In this document: piece by piece, positions 17,971 through 26,720 of the stretch
Position numbering within the stretch: position 1 is the stretch's first letter
How the letters are laid out: the number at the start of each line of letters is the position of its first letter
DNA from: an uncultured Collinsella sp.
GTDB lineage: Bacteria; Actinomycetota; Coriobacteriia; Coriobacteriales; Coriobacteriaceae
Assembly (NCBI GenBank): GCA_902470815.1
Contig: CABRHS010000004.1
Location: 62,001 to 126,000, forward strand
Length of the DNA stretch: 64,000 nucleotides
Reading direction: 5' to 3'
The notes under the pieces: model-generated
Seen by the model: the letters and a program-made list of their open reading frames with translations, nothing else
What the model was told of the DNA's origin: nothing
Databases searched by the model: none
Translations under genes and position numbers: made by a program

Positions 17971-18243
17971 ACCGGGCGAAGCTGTGGCGGGGCAAGCCGG
18001 GCTGAAAAACGAGCGCGCGAAGTCACGATGAGGCGCATCCTTCCGGAATGGCACTCACTAAGCCACGACGTGCCCCCTCGATCGAGGAAGAGAACTATTT
18101 CGTACTCATTTTGAGATTTATCAGATACACGCAATAGGGGACCAACTGCGACCTGTAGTTTTGTTAGAGCAAACGCCCGCTCCTTCATCCTTTTTAAAAA
18201 CGATACGAAAAACCTCAACTTCCCAGCGCAGGGGCGCCTGGCG
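17971..18243. other. 273-bp intergenic region with an AT-rich patch
   Basis: The region lies between the convergent ABC exporter and endonuclease IV genes. From about 18090 to 18220 it is distinctly AT-rich relative to the surroundings. An open minus-strand frame crosses it (ATG at 18188), but its start has no usable ribosome site and it overlaps the end of the exporter gene, so I do not call a gene. It could be a decayed insertion or a dispersed intergenic repeat. Confidence 0.4.
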
Positions 18244-19119
18244 TTACCCCGCCAGCCCGCGCAGGTAGGCGATCTCTCCCGCATAGCCCGCGAGGTCGTC
18301 ATGCGGGGTCTCCAAGATGAACGGCAGGTCGCGAAGCATGGGGTGGGTCACGATGGCACGAAGCACGTGCTCCCCGCCGCCGAGCTCGGGATTGCCGAGA
18401 TATCCCCCGCCGATGACCTCATGACGGTCCTTGTGCGCCCCGCACGGGTTCTTGGAGTCGTTGATGTGCACCGCCCGCAGGCGATCGGAGCCCACCACGC
18501 GATCGAACTCGTCCAACACGCCGTCGAGGTCGTGCACGATGTCGTACCCGCCATCGGAGATGTGGCAGGTGTCCAGGCACACGCCGAGCATCTCCGCGCC
18601 CGCGAGCTCGGGGCGACGGGCCTCCACGCCCTCGATGATGCGGGCGAGCTCCTCGAAGGTGCGCCCCACCTCGGTGCCCTTGCCCGCCATGGTCTCGAGC
18701 AGCACGCACGTGCGCTGCCCCTCGAACATCACCTGGCACAGGGCATCGACGATGAGCTCCATGCCGGCATCGGCGCCCTGCCCCACGTGCGCACCGGGGT
18801 GGAAGTTGTAGAGCTGCCCGGGGAGCGCCTCCATGCGCTGCAGGTCCTCGGCCATGGCCTCCAGCGCGAACTCCCGCGCGCGCTCCTTCGCCGAGCAGGG
18901 GTTGTACGTGTACGGGGCATGAGCCACCAGGCGGCCGAACCCGTCTTCATCCAAAATGCGCCGAAGCCCCGCCACGTCATCGAGGTCGAGCGGCTTGGCG
19001 TTGCCGCCGCGCGGGTTGCGCGTGAAGAACGCGAAAGTGTTCGCCCCTATGGAACGGGCGGTCTCCCCCATGGCGGTGTAGCCCTTGGTGGTGGAGAGAT
19101 GGCAGCCGATGGTCAGCAT
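18244..19119 (-). CDS. nfo: Endonuclease IV (AP endonuclease)
   Basis: A 291-residue TIM-barrel enzyme that cuts DNA 5' of abasic sites in base excision repair. The tri-zinc ligands lie in recognisable blocks: NFHPGAHV, LLETMAGKGTEVG, VCLDTCHISDGGYD, AVHINDSKNP with CGAHKDRHEVIGGG, and ETPHDD near the C-terminus. Length matches the family. The ATG at 19119 has GGAGG 5 nt upstream; the longer upstream reading is not protein-like. Confidence 0.95.
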   Translation of the reverse strand: MLTIGCHLSTTKGYTAMGETARSIGANTFAFFTRNPRGGNAKPLDLDDVAGLRRILDEDGFGRLVAHAPYTYNPCSAKERAREFALEAMAEDLQRMEALPGQLYNFHPGAHVGQGADAGMELIVDALCQVMFEGQRTCVLLETMAGKGTEVGRTFEELARIIEGVEARRPELAGAEMLGVCLDTCHISDGGYDIVHDLDGVLDEFDRVVGSDRLRAVHINDSKNPCGAHKDRHEVIGGGYLGNPELGGGEHVLRAIVTHPMLRDLPFILETPHDDLAGYAGEIAYLRGLAG

Positions 19120-19234
19120 GGAGCCTCCAGAGTGCACGGGCCGCGAACGACCCGGTCGAGATAGCGGAAAACCCGGCCCCCTGACGCCATCGCGGAGCAG
19201 TGCCGAGACACGACCCACGATACACGAACTTTGG

Positions 19235-19912
19235 CTATTCTTCCGCGATGCGCACCCCGAGGAGCCGCGCCACATCCAGCGCCTGCTCCACGCTCACCAC
19301 CGCCCCGCGCAACTCGTGGAAATCCCCCGAGAGCACCGGGGCCGCGAACGCGCAGCCGGAGACGTCTATGCCCGCAAGCGGGGTCCCGAACACGTCGATC
19401 CGCGTGAGGTCGCACGCATCCCATCGCACGCGCTTGAGCTTGACGCGCTGCAGCGCCGCCTCGCGCAATTTGCAATTCCCGAGCGAAAGCCGGTCGATCG
19501 ACGTCTCCGAGAGATTCGCATAGGAGAGGTCTGTGGAGAGGGCGCTGACCTGGGCGAGACGCGCCTGCAGCAGGCTCATCCCCGGAGCCGAGCAATCGCG
19601 CATGTCAACGCGGTTGAGCCACGACCTGTCCATGGCGCAGCCGATGAACCGACAGCCCTCGAACACGACGTCGCGGAACGTGCAGTCGCGCAAGTCGACC
19701 TGCTCGAAGAGGCAGCGTCGGAACACGGCGTTCTCGAAGGTCGCCCCGTTGGCGCATTCATACGCGAGCTCCACGTCCTCGACGAGCACGTGCGAGGCGT
19801 AACCGTCGCCCTCGGAGAACACCGCGATCAGCTCATCGCCCCCCATGCGCGAGGGCGCGCCTGCCACATTCGCATAGCGATACCCTGCATCCCTTTGATG
19901 CGAATTGCCCAT
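19235..19912 (-). CDS. Pentapeptide-repeat protein
   Basis: A 225-residue protein made largely of degenerate A(D/N)LXX pentapeptides between about residues 45 and 190 (for example ATFENAVFRRCLFEQVDLRD and CTFRDVVFEGCRFIGCAMDR). These form a right-handed quadrilateral beta-helix. Some family members mimic DNA and protect gyrase from quinolones; most are uncharacterised, and nothing here settles its role. The ATG at 19912 has GGAGG 6 nt upstream, which decides between it and an ATG two codons earlier. Confidence 0.88.
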   Translation of the reverse strand: MGNSHQRDAGYRYANVAGAPSRMGGDELIAVFSEGDGYASHVLVEDVELAYECANGATFENAVFRRCLFEQVDLRDCTFRDVVFEGCRFIGCAMDRSWLNRVDMRDCSAPGMSLLQARLAQVSALSTDLSYANLSETSIDRLSLGNCKLREAALQRVKLKRVRWDACDLTRIDVFGTPLAGIDVSGCAFAAPVLSGDFHELRGAVVSVEQALDVARLLGVRIAEE

Positions 19913-20068
19913 GGCCATCCTCCATATCCAAGCGGCCGCCAGCGCAGCCGGCGCCGCGGCCGCCGCGCCAAAGCAAGACGCCCCGGCCGACGGGCGTCTG
20001 CACACCCCGGCCGGGACGTTCACGCACGATACCCAGGGCGGCGCGCCGTGCCGCATCGAAAGGCCGCG

Positions 20069-20548
20069 CTACTCGCCCACCTCCACGACGACCCCGGCGG
20101 GCAACTCCACGCTCTCCTCGCCGCGAACGAGCACGGCCCCGGCGACCTCCGCGTCATCCCCGGGGGTCACCATGAACTGATGCAAGACGAAGTCCATCGT
20201 GGCCGGTGTACCCTCCTCGGGCTGGGCCATGGTGAGCGTGAGGATGCCGTCGGCGAAGTCGACGCCCCCGACCTCGGGCTCGGGCATGGAGGAGCCGGCA
20301 ATCTGCACCTGGATCGTGCCGTCCTCGAGAACCGCCCAGCACTCTCCGGGCATGGCGGCGCCCTCCTCGCCCTTCACGTTCAAGATGGGGGCGTCGGCGT
20401 CGAGGCGCGCCGTCCACGCGGCGGGCGAGGACTCGGCCGGCGCGACGGGTTCGGAGCCGGCATTGGCGGGCGCGGAGCAGCCGGCGAGCAGGAGCGCGGC
20501 GGCCGCGGCGAGCATGGAGCGACGGGCGATGCTGGCTTGGATCTTCAT
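20069..20548 (-). CDS. Small lipoprotein of unknown function
   Basis: A 159-residue secreted protein. A signal peptide ends in LLLAGC, with the lipidated Cys at residue 24, followed by an Ala/Pro/Ser-rich linker and about 110 residues of acidic beta-rich domain ending ELPAGVVVEVGE. I recognise no family. GAAAGGAA precedes the ATG at 20548. It lies on the same strand as its neighbours but about 135 bp from the Gfo/Idh gene and 156 bp from the pentapeptide gene, so it may be monocistronic. Confidence 0.75.
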   Translation of the reverse strand: MKIQASIARRSMLAAAAALLLAGCSAPANAGSEPVAPAESSPAAWTARLDADAPILNVKGEEGAAMPGECWAVLEDGTIQVQIAGSSMPEPEVGGVDFADGILTLTMAQPEEGTPATMDFVLHQFMVTPGDDAEVAGAVLVRGEESVELPAGVVVEVGE

Positions 20549-20682
20549 GGGGTTCCTTTCATCGGCGATCAGCCCCTCGATTGTCCCCGATTCGGGCGGA
20601 CGTGTTCGATTTTCCGCAATCAACACACCGTAAGGAGACAAACCTCCCAAACATGTACCGCTTATGCAAGAAACAGAACCGC

Positions 20683-21744
20683 TCATCGCGGACGGCGGCA
20701 TCCCCGCGGCCCGGCGCCGAGCGAGCCGCTGGCCTCCTGCGCCGATGGGCAAGAGGCACGGATGGCGTCGATGATCCCGGCGCACCTCTGCGTGGCGGCG
20801 AGCGACATGACGGGGCTCTCGACCATGCCTGAGCGAAGGAGCCCGCAGAAATGGGCGATCTCCCCGTAAAAGTCATCGACCTCAGCGGGGGCTTCGAAGA
20901 ATTCGCCCGTGGCGCCATCGCGCCGGACCGAATACGACGTGGGCCGGTGCAGCAACGGGACCTCGACCTCGCCGCGCTCGCAGGAGATGCGGCAGACGGC
21001 GGAGAATTCCGCCGCGTCGCCCGCAAAATCGAGATGGACAGGGATCCCACCGACGCGCAGGCGAACATCATCGGCGATGTCGATGGGCGCGCCGTCCGAC
21101 GCCGGCACCAATCGCACGCGGCGAGACTCGACCTCGACGGTGCCGTCGAGCAGGTCATCGACCCACGAGATCCCATAGCACCCCAGGTCGTACAGGGTGC
21201 CGCCCTGCACGGGGTCGAGAAGGTACCGCCCGGTCTGATCCCCGTACTCCACGCGGTGCGCCACGTCCACGGACTCGATGCGGCCCAACTCGCCCTGCGC
21301 GATCAACTCCAGCACGCGTTCGCGCGCGGGCATGAACCGGGGTTTCATCGCCTCCATGAACAACGAGCCCGTCTCGCGGGCGACCTCCGCGATTGCACGC
21401 GCCTCGCGCTCGCTGAGCACGGCGGGCTTCTCGCATAGGACGGCCTTGCCGGCACGCAGCAGGCGAACCGCCCACGCCTCGTGCATGCCGTGGGGCAAGG
21501 CAAGATAGACCGCGTCCACATCCGGGTCGTCGACGAGGCGCAGGTGGGCGGCGGCCCCATCGTCTCCGACGCTCGCATAGCGTCGCCGCCCATCGACGGG
21601 GAACTCCCGGGCGAAGGCGTCGAGCCGCTCGGGCCGGCGCCCGGAAATCGCGACGAGTCGTGCGCCCTCGACATGCCCGAGCGCGCGGGCGAAGCGATGC
21701 GCTATGCCGCCCGCCCCCAAAATGCCCCAACGGATCTCCCTCAT
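20683..21744 (-). CDS. Gfo/Idh/MocA-family oxidoreductase
   Basis: A 353-residue NAD(P)-dependent dehydrogenase. The N-terminal Rossmann fold starts IRWGILGAGGIAHRFARAL. CEKPAVLSEREA near residue 95 carries the family's catalytic Lys (EKP motif), and a C-terminal alpha/beta domain follows (LYDLGCYGISWVDDLL). Substrates are usually sugars, inositols or dihydrodiols; none is indicated. GGAGG lies 6 nt before the ATG at 21744, favouring it over an ATG 39 bp upstream. The tail after residue 335 is Arg/Ser/Gly-rich. A second, distinct member is encoded at 22409, beyond RNase HI. Confidence 0.9.
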   Translation of the reverse strand: MREIRWGILGAGGIAHRFARALGHVEGARLVAISGRRPERLDAFAREFPVDGRRRYASVGDDGAAAHLRLVDDPDVDAVYLALPHGMHEAWAVRLLRAGKAVLCEKPAVLSEREARAIAEVARETGSLFMEAMKPRFMPARERVLELIAQGELGRIESVDVAHRVEYGDQTGRYLLDPVQGGTLYDLGCYGISWVDDLLDGTVEVESRRVRLVPASDGAPIDIADDVRLRVGGIPVHLDFAGDAAEFSAVCRISCERGEVEVPLLHRPTSYSVRRDGATGEFFEAPAEVDDFYGEIAHFCGLLRSGMVESPVMSLAATQRCAGIIDAIRASCPSAQEASGSLGAGPRGCRRPR

Positions 21745-21821
21745 CCGACGCCTCCATTCACGCGTGTCGATCCCCGTCATCATACAACCGCACCGCCCCG
21801 CCCACCGGCGCCGTGCACCCC

Positions 21822-21827
21822 TATAAT
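21822..21827 (+). promoter_or_regulatory. -10 element of rnhA
   Basis: A consensus TATAAT lies 28 bp before the GTG start of rnhA; no good -35 is visible 17 bp upstream. Confidence 0.45.
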
Positions 21828-21854
21828 GGAATCTCGCACATCGAAAGGAACCAC

Positions 21855-22343
21855 GTGAAGGTCATCGTCTACACCGACGGCTCATCCCGCGGCAACCCAG
21901 GGCCGGGCGGATACGGCGCCGTGCTGCGCTACACCGCCCCCTCGGGAAAGCTGCACACCCTCGAGCTCTCCCGCGGCTACGACCGCACCACCAACAACCG
22001 GATGGAGCTCTTGGGCGTCATCAGCGCGCTCGAGGCCCTCAACCGCCCCTGCGAGGTCGAGGTCCACTCCGACTCTCAGTACGTATGCAACGCGTTCAAC
22101 CAGCATTGGGTCGAGGGATGGATCCGCCGCGGTTGGAAGACCTCGCAGAAGAAGCCCGTCAAGAACGTCGACCTCTGGAAGCGGCTGCTCGCCGCGAAGG
22201 AGCCCCACAGCGTGTCCTTCCATTGGGTGAAGGGCCATGCCGGCCATGAGTTCAACGAGCGCTGCGACGAGCTCGCGACCGCCGCCGCCGACGGCTCCGG
22301 CCGCCTCGTCGACGTCGGCTTCGTCGAAGGGGAATCGGACTAA
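21855..22343 (+). CDS. rnhA: Ribonuclease HI
   Basis: A 162-residue enzyme that degrades RNA in RNA-DNA hybrids. The complete active site is present: Asp8 (VYTDGSSRGNPGPGGYG), Glu51 (NNRMELLG), Asp73 (HSDSQYV), His131 and Asp138 (KGHAGHEFNERCDELA). The basic protrusion seen in E. coli RNase HI is also present (WIRRGWKTSQKKPVKN). The start is GTG with GAAAGGAA upstream. Length is close to the E. coli protein. Confidence 0.96.
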   Translation: MKVIVYTDGSSRGNPGPGGYGAVLRYTAPSGKLHTLELSRGYDRTTNNRMELLGVISALEALNRPCEVEVHSDSQYVCNAFNQHWVEGWIRRGWKTSQKKPVKNVDLWKRLLAAKEPHSVSFHWVKGHAGHEFNERCDELATAAADGSGRLVDVGFVEGESD

Positions 22344-22408
22344 AGCCCCGCTTCGGGTCGCGGCGGCGCGGCCAGCCCCATGCAACCACCAGTGAAAGGA
22401 CACCCGCC

Positions 22409-23527
22409 ATGATCCGCATCGCCACCATCGGGACAAGCGCCATCACCCGCAACCTGATCGACGCCATCGCCTCCACGCCCGGAGCCGTCTTTGCGGGCAC
22501 CCTCTCCCGCGACGCCGCTCGCGCCGAGGCCTTCACCGCCGAGCACGGCGGGACCCACCCCTTCACCGCGCTCGAGGACCTTGCCGGCAGCGACCAGGTC
22601 GACGCGGTCTACATTGGGAGCCCCAACGCGCTCCACCATGAGCAGGCTCTCGCCTGCATAGCCGGCGGCAAGCACGTGCTCGTGGAGAAGCCCTTCTGCG
22701 CCAACGCCCGCGAGGCGCGCGAGGTCTTCACCGCCGCCGAGCGCGCCGGCGTCGTCGCGCTCGAGGCCATGCGTCCCCTGCACGACCCCGCGTTCCACAA
22801 GGTCAAGGGCCTGCTGGGCGAGCTTGGCCCCATCCGTCGCGCGACCCTGCGCTTCGGCAAATACTCCTCGCGCTACGACGAGGTCCTCGCCGGGCGCGCC
22901 ACCAACATCTTCGATTGCGCCATGGCAACGGGCTCCCTCATGGACATCGGTGTCTACTCGGTCGAGCCCCTCATCGAGCTCTTCGGCGCGCCGCGGGAGG
23001 TCCACGCCTGCGCATCCCTGCTGGACGAGGGCACGCGCGCCCTCACGAACGGCCCCATCGACGGCGCCGGCGTCATCCTCGCCGGCTACCCGTCCATGGT
23101 CGCCTCGCTCCACCACTCCAAAATCACCAACGACTGCTCGCCCAGTCAGATCGAGGGGGAGCTCGGCACGCTCGTCGTAGAGGGCATCTCGGCGCCCAGC
23201 TCAGCCCGCCTCGAGATGCGCGCCGCGGCCGAGAGGACCGATGCCGTGGGGTACTCGAGCGCCCGTGTCTCCACGCGCGAGATCGAGCTCCCCCAGGTGG
23301 CGAACACGATGACATACGAGCTCGCCGACTTTATCGAGGCCATCCGCACCGTTGGCGACGGCGTGCCCGCCGACCAGGCGCCCGCCGGCCCGTTCGGATC
23401 GACAGCGCACTTCCGCCAGGTGACGCTCGACAGCCTCGAGCTCATGGACGAGGCCCGTCGCCAGTGCGGTGTGGCCTTCCCCGCGGACGACTCGCCCGCG
23501 CACCGCACGGCGATAGAGTCGATGTAG
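22409..23527 (+). CDS. Gfo/Idh/MocA-family oxidoreductase
   Basis: A 372-residue dehydrogenase. The Rossmann start is IRIATIGTSAITRNLIDAI, where the usual GxGxxA reads GTSAIT. The EKP motif is in VLVEKPFCANAREA, and the C-terminal domain has FDCAMATGSLMDIGVYSVEP. It resembles trans-1,2-dihydrobenzene-1,2-diol/xylose dehydrogenase-like members more than the paralogue at 20683. AAAGGA precedes the ATG. The acylphosphatase gene follows after 40 bp, probably in the same transcript. The substrate is unknown. Confidence 0.9.
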   Translation: MIRIATIGTSAITRNLIDAIASTPGAVFAGTLSRDAARAEAFTAEHGGTHPFTALEDLAGSDQVDAVYIGSPNALHHEQALACIAGGKHVLVEKPFCANAREAREVFTAAERAGVVALEAMRPLHDPAFHKVKGLLGELGPIRRATLRFGKYSSRYDEVLAGRATNIFDCAMATGSLMDIGVYSVEPLIELFGAPREVHACASLLDEGTRALTNGPIDGAGVILAGYPSMVASLHHSKITNDCSPSQIEGELGTLVVEGISAPSSARLEMRAAAERTDAVGYSSARVSTREIELPQVANTMTYELADFIEAIRTVGDGVPADQAPAGPFGSTAHFRQVTLDSLELMDEARRQCGVAFPADDSPAHRTAIESM

Positions 23528-23567
23528 GAAACCGGACCGCGGAGACGGAGGAATCGAAAGGAGCGCC

Positions 23568-23999
23568 ATGTCGCTGTTCGACACGATGATGGGATTCGCC
23601 AACCAGTTCAAACGCGAATCCGGGCTCTCGGAGGATAAGTTCGAACGGGCCTCGAAGGTCAGCCCTTGCGAGGAGGCCCTGCGCGGCGAGCTCGCGCATG
23701 ACATCGAGCGCGACGCCCCGCCGCGGCGCCTTGCCCTGCTGTTCAGCGGCGAGGTGCAGGGCGTGGGGTTCCGGTGGACCAATCAGAGCCTCGCCCAGGA
23801 GCGGCATCTCTCCGGCTGGGTCCAGAACCTCTCCGACGGAACCGTCCGAATGGAGATCCAAGGGTCGCCTCGCGCACTGGCGGCGCACCTCGAGCGCATC
23901 CACGCCTACTACGCGCGCTTCGGCAACCTCATATGGCTCGAGTCAGCGGATGCCATCCCGCTACACGCCGGTGAGGACCGCTTCGACGTCCGCTGCTGA
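23568..23999 (+). CDS. acyP: Acylphosphatase with N-terminal extension
   Basis: A 143-residue protein. Residues 54-143 are an acylphosphatase domain that hydrolyses acyl phosphates, with catalytic Arg69 (GEVQGVGFRWTNQSLA) and Asn87 (SGWVQNLSDGTVRMEIQG). Ordinary family members have about 90 residues; here about 50 helical residues precede the domain (FDTMMGFANQFKRESGLSED), of unknown role. AAAGGAG precedes the ATG, and starting at the domain itself would leave no ribosome site. Confidence 0.9.
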   Translation: MSLFDTMMGFANQFKRESGLSEDKFERASKVSPCEEALRGELAHDIERDAPPRRLALLFSGEVQGVGFRWTNQSLAQERHLSGWVQNLSDGTVRMEIQGSPRALAAHLERIHAYYARFGNLIWLESADAIPLHAGEDRFDVRC

Positions 24000-24176
24000 A
24001 ACCCGCGGCGCGCCCGAGAGCGACCGCTGGGTCGCGCCGCCGGGATCCCATCCCCCACCCGGAGCGGCAAATCATCACATTGCGAACATCATTTTATAGA
24101 AAAGCCCCCGCGCCCTTGTATCTGGCCCTCACTTCTGCTCAAATGTTATGTGATTAGTAGCGGAAGGAGGACGTCC

Positions 24177-24656
24177 ATGAGGAATCAGTCGGAAGCGGAG
24201 GCGCCGCGCGCCGAGCAATCGCGGGCCGCGAGCGCACCCAAGTCGCACGCCGGTCGCATGTCGGCGGAACACGCCCCGGCGCGACGCAACACGCGCCAGC
24301 GCCAGCTGGTCCTCGACGCCGTCCGGGCGCGCTGCGACCATCCCACCGCGGAGGACATCTACCAGGACGTGCGGGCGATCGACGGCAAGGTCAGCCGCGG
24401 AACGGTCTACCGCAACCTCAACCTCCTCACCGAGACCGGGACCATAACCACGGTCAAGGCGCCGGGCACCACGCGCTTCGACTGGCGCTGCGACGGCCAC
24501 GGCCACGCGGTGTGCCGCCGATGCGGGGCGGTCGCCGACATCAGGCTCCCCTACGACGCCGAGCTCGATGCGCGCGCGGGCGAAGAATCGGGCTTCTCCG
24601 TCGACTCGCACAGCCTCGTGTTCGAGGGCACCTGCCCCGCCTGCCGCGAGGATTAA
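24177..24656 (+). CDS. Fur-family regulator, PerR-like
   Basis: A 159-residue metalloregulator: winged helix about 40-95 (HPTAEDIYQDVR, SRGTVYRNLNLLTE), dimerisation domain about 100-159. The structural zinc site is complete (Cys113, Cys116, Cys153, Cys156). Asp102, His108 and His110 keep the D-x5-H-x-H spacing of the PerR regulatory metal site, suggesting peroxide rather than iron sensing. The first 38 residues are an unusual Ala/Arg/Glu-rich tail. AAGGAGG fixes the start at 24177. ATCACAT (24074-24080) and ATGTGAT (24148-24154) flank the upstream AT-rich region and may be operator elements. Confidence 0.88.
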   Translation: MRNQSEAEAPRAEQSRAASAPKSHAGRMSAEHAPARRNTRQRQLVLDAVRARCDHPTAEDIYQDVRAIDGKVSRGTVYRNLNLLTETGTITTVKAPGTTRFDWRCDGHGHAVCRRCGAVADIRLPYDAELDARAGEESGFSVDSHSLVFEGTCPACRED

Positions 24657-25435
24657 CGCCCCTCGATGATCCCCAGGTCGACGCAGGCGTTCCAGATGCC
24701 GTCATCGTCCACGTCGGTCGTCACGTAGCTCGCGCGCTCTTTGACGGGACCCCATGCGTTGCCCATCGCGACGCTCAGGCCGACCATGTCGAACATCGCA
24801 AGGTCGTTCTCGCCGTCGCCGAACGCCACCGCCTCCTCGGGCGCGATACCGTAGCGCTCGAGCGTGGCAAGCACGCCCCGGTCCTTGCCGCCCTGCGCGG
24901 GGATCACATCGCAGAACAACTCATTCCAACGCGTCGCCACCACATGCTCGGTCTCCGACAGGAACACATCCTCCACCTCGGTGCCGCCGAATACGTTGAA
25001 CTGGTACACCGGCAGCTCGTAAGCCATGTCCAGGTCGCCCAGCTCATACTCCAGACCCACCTGCGCGCCCAGCTCGAGCACGAGCGGACCGCGGTTGTTG
25101 ACGAACGAACGGCTCCCCTGCATCACATAGAGGTCGTAAAGGCCGGCGCGGGCCTGCTCCACGAGCACGCGGACGTCCGCGTCATCGATGTGCGCGTCTC
25201 GGTACGTCCCCCGCGCATCGAAGCACAGCTGCCCGTTCATGGTCACGTAGGCGTCGAACTTCCCCTTGAGCTCCTCGTGCATCTCGGCCATGGAGCGCCC
25301 GCTCGCGATGACCACCTTGATGCCACGCTCGCGCATGAGCTCTATCGCCCGCCACGAACTCGCCGCGACCTTATGGGTCTTGAACCCCACGAGCGTGCCG
25401 TCGATATCGAAGAACGCGATCTTGATCATGAGCAT
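24653..25435 (-). CDS. HAD-superfamily Cof-type phosphatase
   Basis: A 260-residue HAD phosphatase of subfamily IIB: nucleophile motif FFDIDGTLVG near residue 9, motif II VIASGR, a C2-type cap domain, Lys in GGKDRGV, and motif IV AFGDGENDLAMF. Members dephosphorylate sugar phosphates, flavin or pyridoxal phosphates. The stop overlaps the fur-like gene's stop in a shared TTAA (24653-24656). No strong ribosome site precedes the ATG at 25435; an ATG two codons later is equally possible. Confidence 0.9.
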   Translation of the reverse strand: MLMIKIAFFDIDGTLVGFKTHKVAASSWRAIELMRERGIKVVIASGRSMAEMHEELKGKFDAYVTMNGQLCFDARGTYRDAHIDDADVRVLVEQARAGLYDLYVMQGSRSFVNNRGPLVLELGAQVGLEYELGDLDMAYELPVYQFNVFGGTEVEDVFLSETEHVVATRWNELFCDVIPAQGGKDRGVLATLERYGIAPEEAVAFGDGENDLAMFDMVGLSVAMGNAWGPVKERASYVTTDVDDDGIWNACVDLGIIEGR

Positions 25436-25492
25436 CCCATCTGAGCAAATCGGGGCGCGGCGCCGCGCCGTCTTTTGAGGCCGCGCGGCCGC

Positions 25493-26626
25493 CTAGAGAA
25501 TCTCCAGCGCGCCGTCCTTGACGGTGAGGCCGATGTCTCCCCGCAGCAGGTCGTCGATGAGCGTGCCCACCAACTCGAAGCGCCAGCCCTCGCGCAAGGG
25601 GCTCCGCTCCGGGCGGTCGATGTAATCGAGCAGACCATCGCGGGAGATGATGAGCGAGGTGGCCACCCCGGAGCGCTCGGACACCAGGCGGATGAGGGCG
25701 TACATGAGGTCGATGACGCTCTCGAGTTCCGGCGCGGGGGTTCGATGGGCCCGGCCGACGGAGGGCAGGTTGTCCGCGGGGCACCGGCGACCGCGCGCGA
25801 TCGCGTCGAGCGCGACCTCGACGTCGCGCGCGCTGAGCTGCTCGGTTCCGCGCACGGCGCGGAAATCCTCGACGGTCTTGGGTGCGCGCTTGCACAACGC
25901 CAGAAGGACCTCGTCGGACATGACCCACTTGCGCGGCACGTCGCGCGTCTCCGCGCGCTGCTCGCGCCAGGCGGCCAGCTCGCGGGCAACCGCGAGCTGG
26001 CGACGCGTGCAGGCGTTGACGCGCTTGACGCGCTTGAACGCGGCGCGGGGGTCGGTGCGGTAGTGCGCGGGGTCCGCCAGGGGCCTGATCTCGTCGCGCA
26101 CCCATGCGGTGCGGCCCAGCGAATGCAGCTTGGACTCGATCGTGCGATAGGCGTCGATGAGGTAGCGCACGTCGTCGACGGCGTACTCGATCTGCTGGGG
26201 CGACAACGGCCTGCGCGACCAGTCGGTGAGCGACTCTGTCTTGGGCAGCGACACGCCGCAGAACGAATGCACCAGGTTGTGGTAGGAGCACTGGGCGCGC
26301 TCGCCCAAGAAACCGGCGGCGACCTGCGTGTCGAAGATGGGCGCGGGGCACACCCCGAGCGCGTGGTTGAGCACCTCCATGTCCTGGGAGCACGCGTGGA
26401 ACACCTTGAGCGTGTCGACGTCGGCCATGAGGTCGGCGAGGGGCGAGAGGTCGTCGATCGCCAGGGGATCTATGACCGCGCACTCGTCGGGGGTGGCGAT
26501 TTGCACCAGGCAGAGCTTGGCGTGGTACGTGCGCTCGCGCAGGAACTCGGTGTCGATCGCCACGGCGGAAAAACCGCGCGCGCGGGTGCAAAGGGCGGAC
26601 AGGTCCTCATATGTGGAGATGTACAT
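25493..26626 (-). CDS. rnd: Ribonuclease D
   Basis: A 377-residue 3'-5' exoribonuclease acting in tRNA 3'-end and stable RNA processing. The DEDDy active site is intact: Asp25 and Glu27 (AIDTEFLRERTYHAKLCL), Asp82 (HACSQDMEVL), Tyr148 and Asp152 (SPQQIEYAVDDVRYLID). HRDC-like helical domains fill the C-terminal half. Length matches E. coli RNase D. GGGAGA precedes the ATG. The lipid kinase gene diverges from its start. Confidence 0.95.
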   Translation of the reverse strand: MYISTYEDLSALCTRARGFSAVAIDTEFLRERTYHAKLCLVQIATPDECAVIDPLAIDDLSPLADLMADVDTLKVFHACSQDMEVLNHALGVCPAPIFDTQVAAGFLGERAQCSYHNLVHSFCGVSLPKTESLTDWSRRPLSPQQIEYAVDDVRYLIDAYRTIESKLHSLGRTAWVRDEIRPLADPAHYRTDPRAAFKRVKRVNACTRRQLAVARELAAWREQRAETRDVPRKWVMSDEVLLALCKRAPKTVEDFRAVRGTEQLSARDVEVALDAIARGRRCPADNLPSVGRAHRTPAPELESVIDLMYALIRLVSERSGVATSLIISRDGLLDYIDRPERSPLREGWRFELVGTLIDDLLRGDIGLTVKDGALEIL

Positions 26627-26647
26627 CGGTCTCCCAAGGTGGAGAAA

Positions 26648-26666
26648 ACCCGCGCGCTGCGCGGGT
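26648..26666. other. 8-bp perfect hairpin between rnd and the lipid kinase gene
   Basis: ACCCGCGC and GCGCGGGT with a 3-nt loop lie 22 bp before the rnd start and 55 bp before the kinase start. It could fold in the rnd 5' leader. No T-run follows, so it is not a normal terminator. Confidence 0.35.
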
Positions 26667-26720
26667 AGGATTACGTCATCTTGTTACTATACCCGCACTT
26701 ACAAGAACAGGGAACTCACC

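Noticed and set aside
17940..18188. A minus-strand gene in the gap before nfo
   Set aside because: It overlaps the exporter's end, its ATG has no properly spaced ribosome site, and the product has no recognisable fold.
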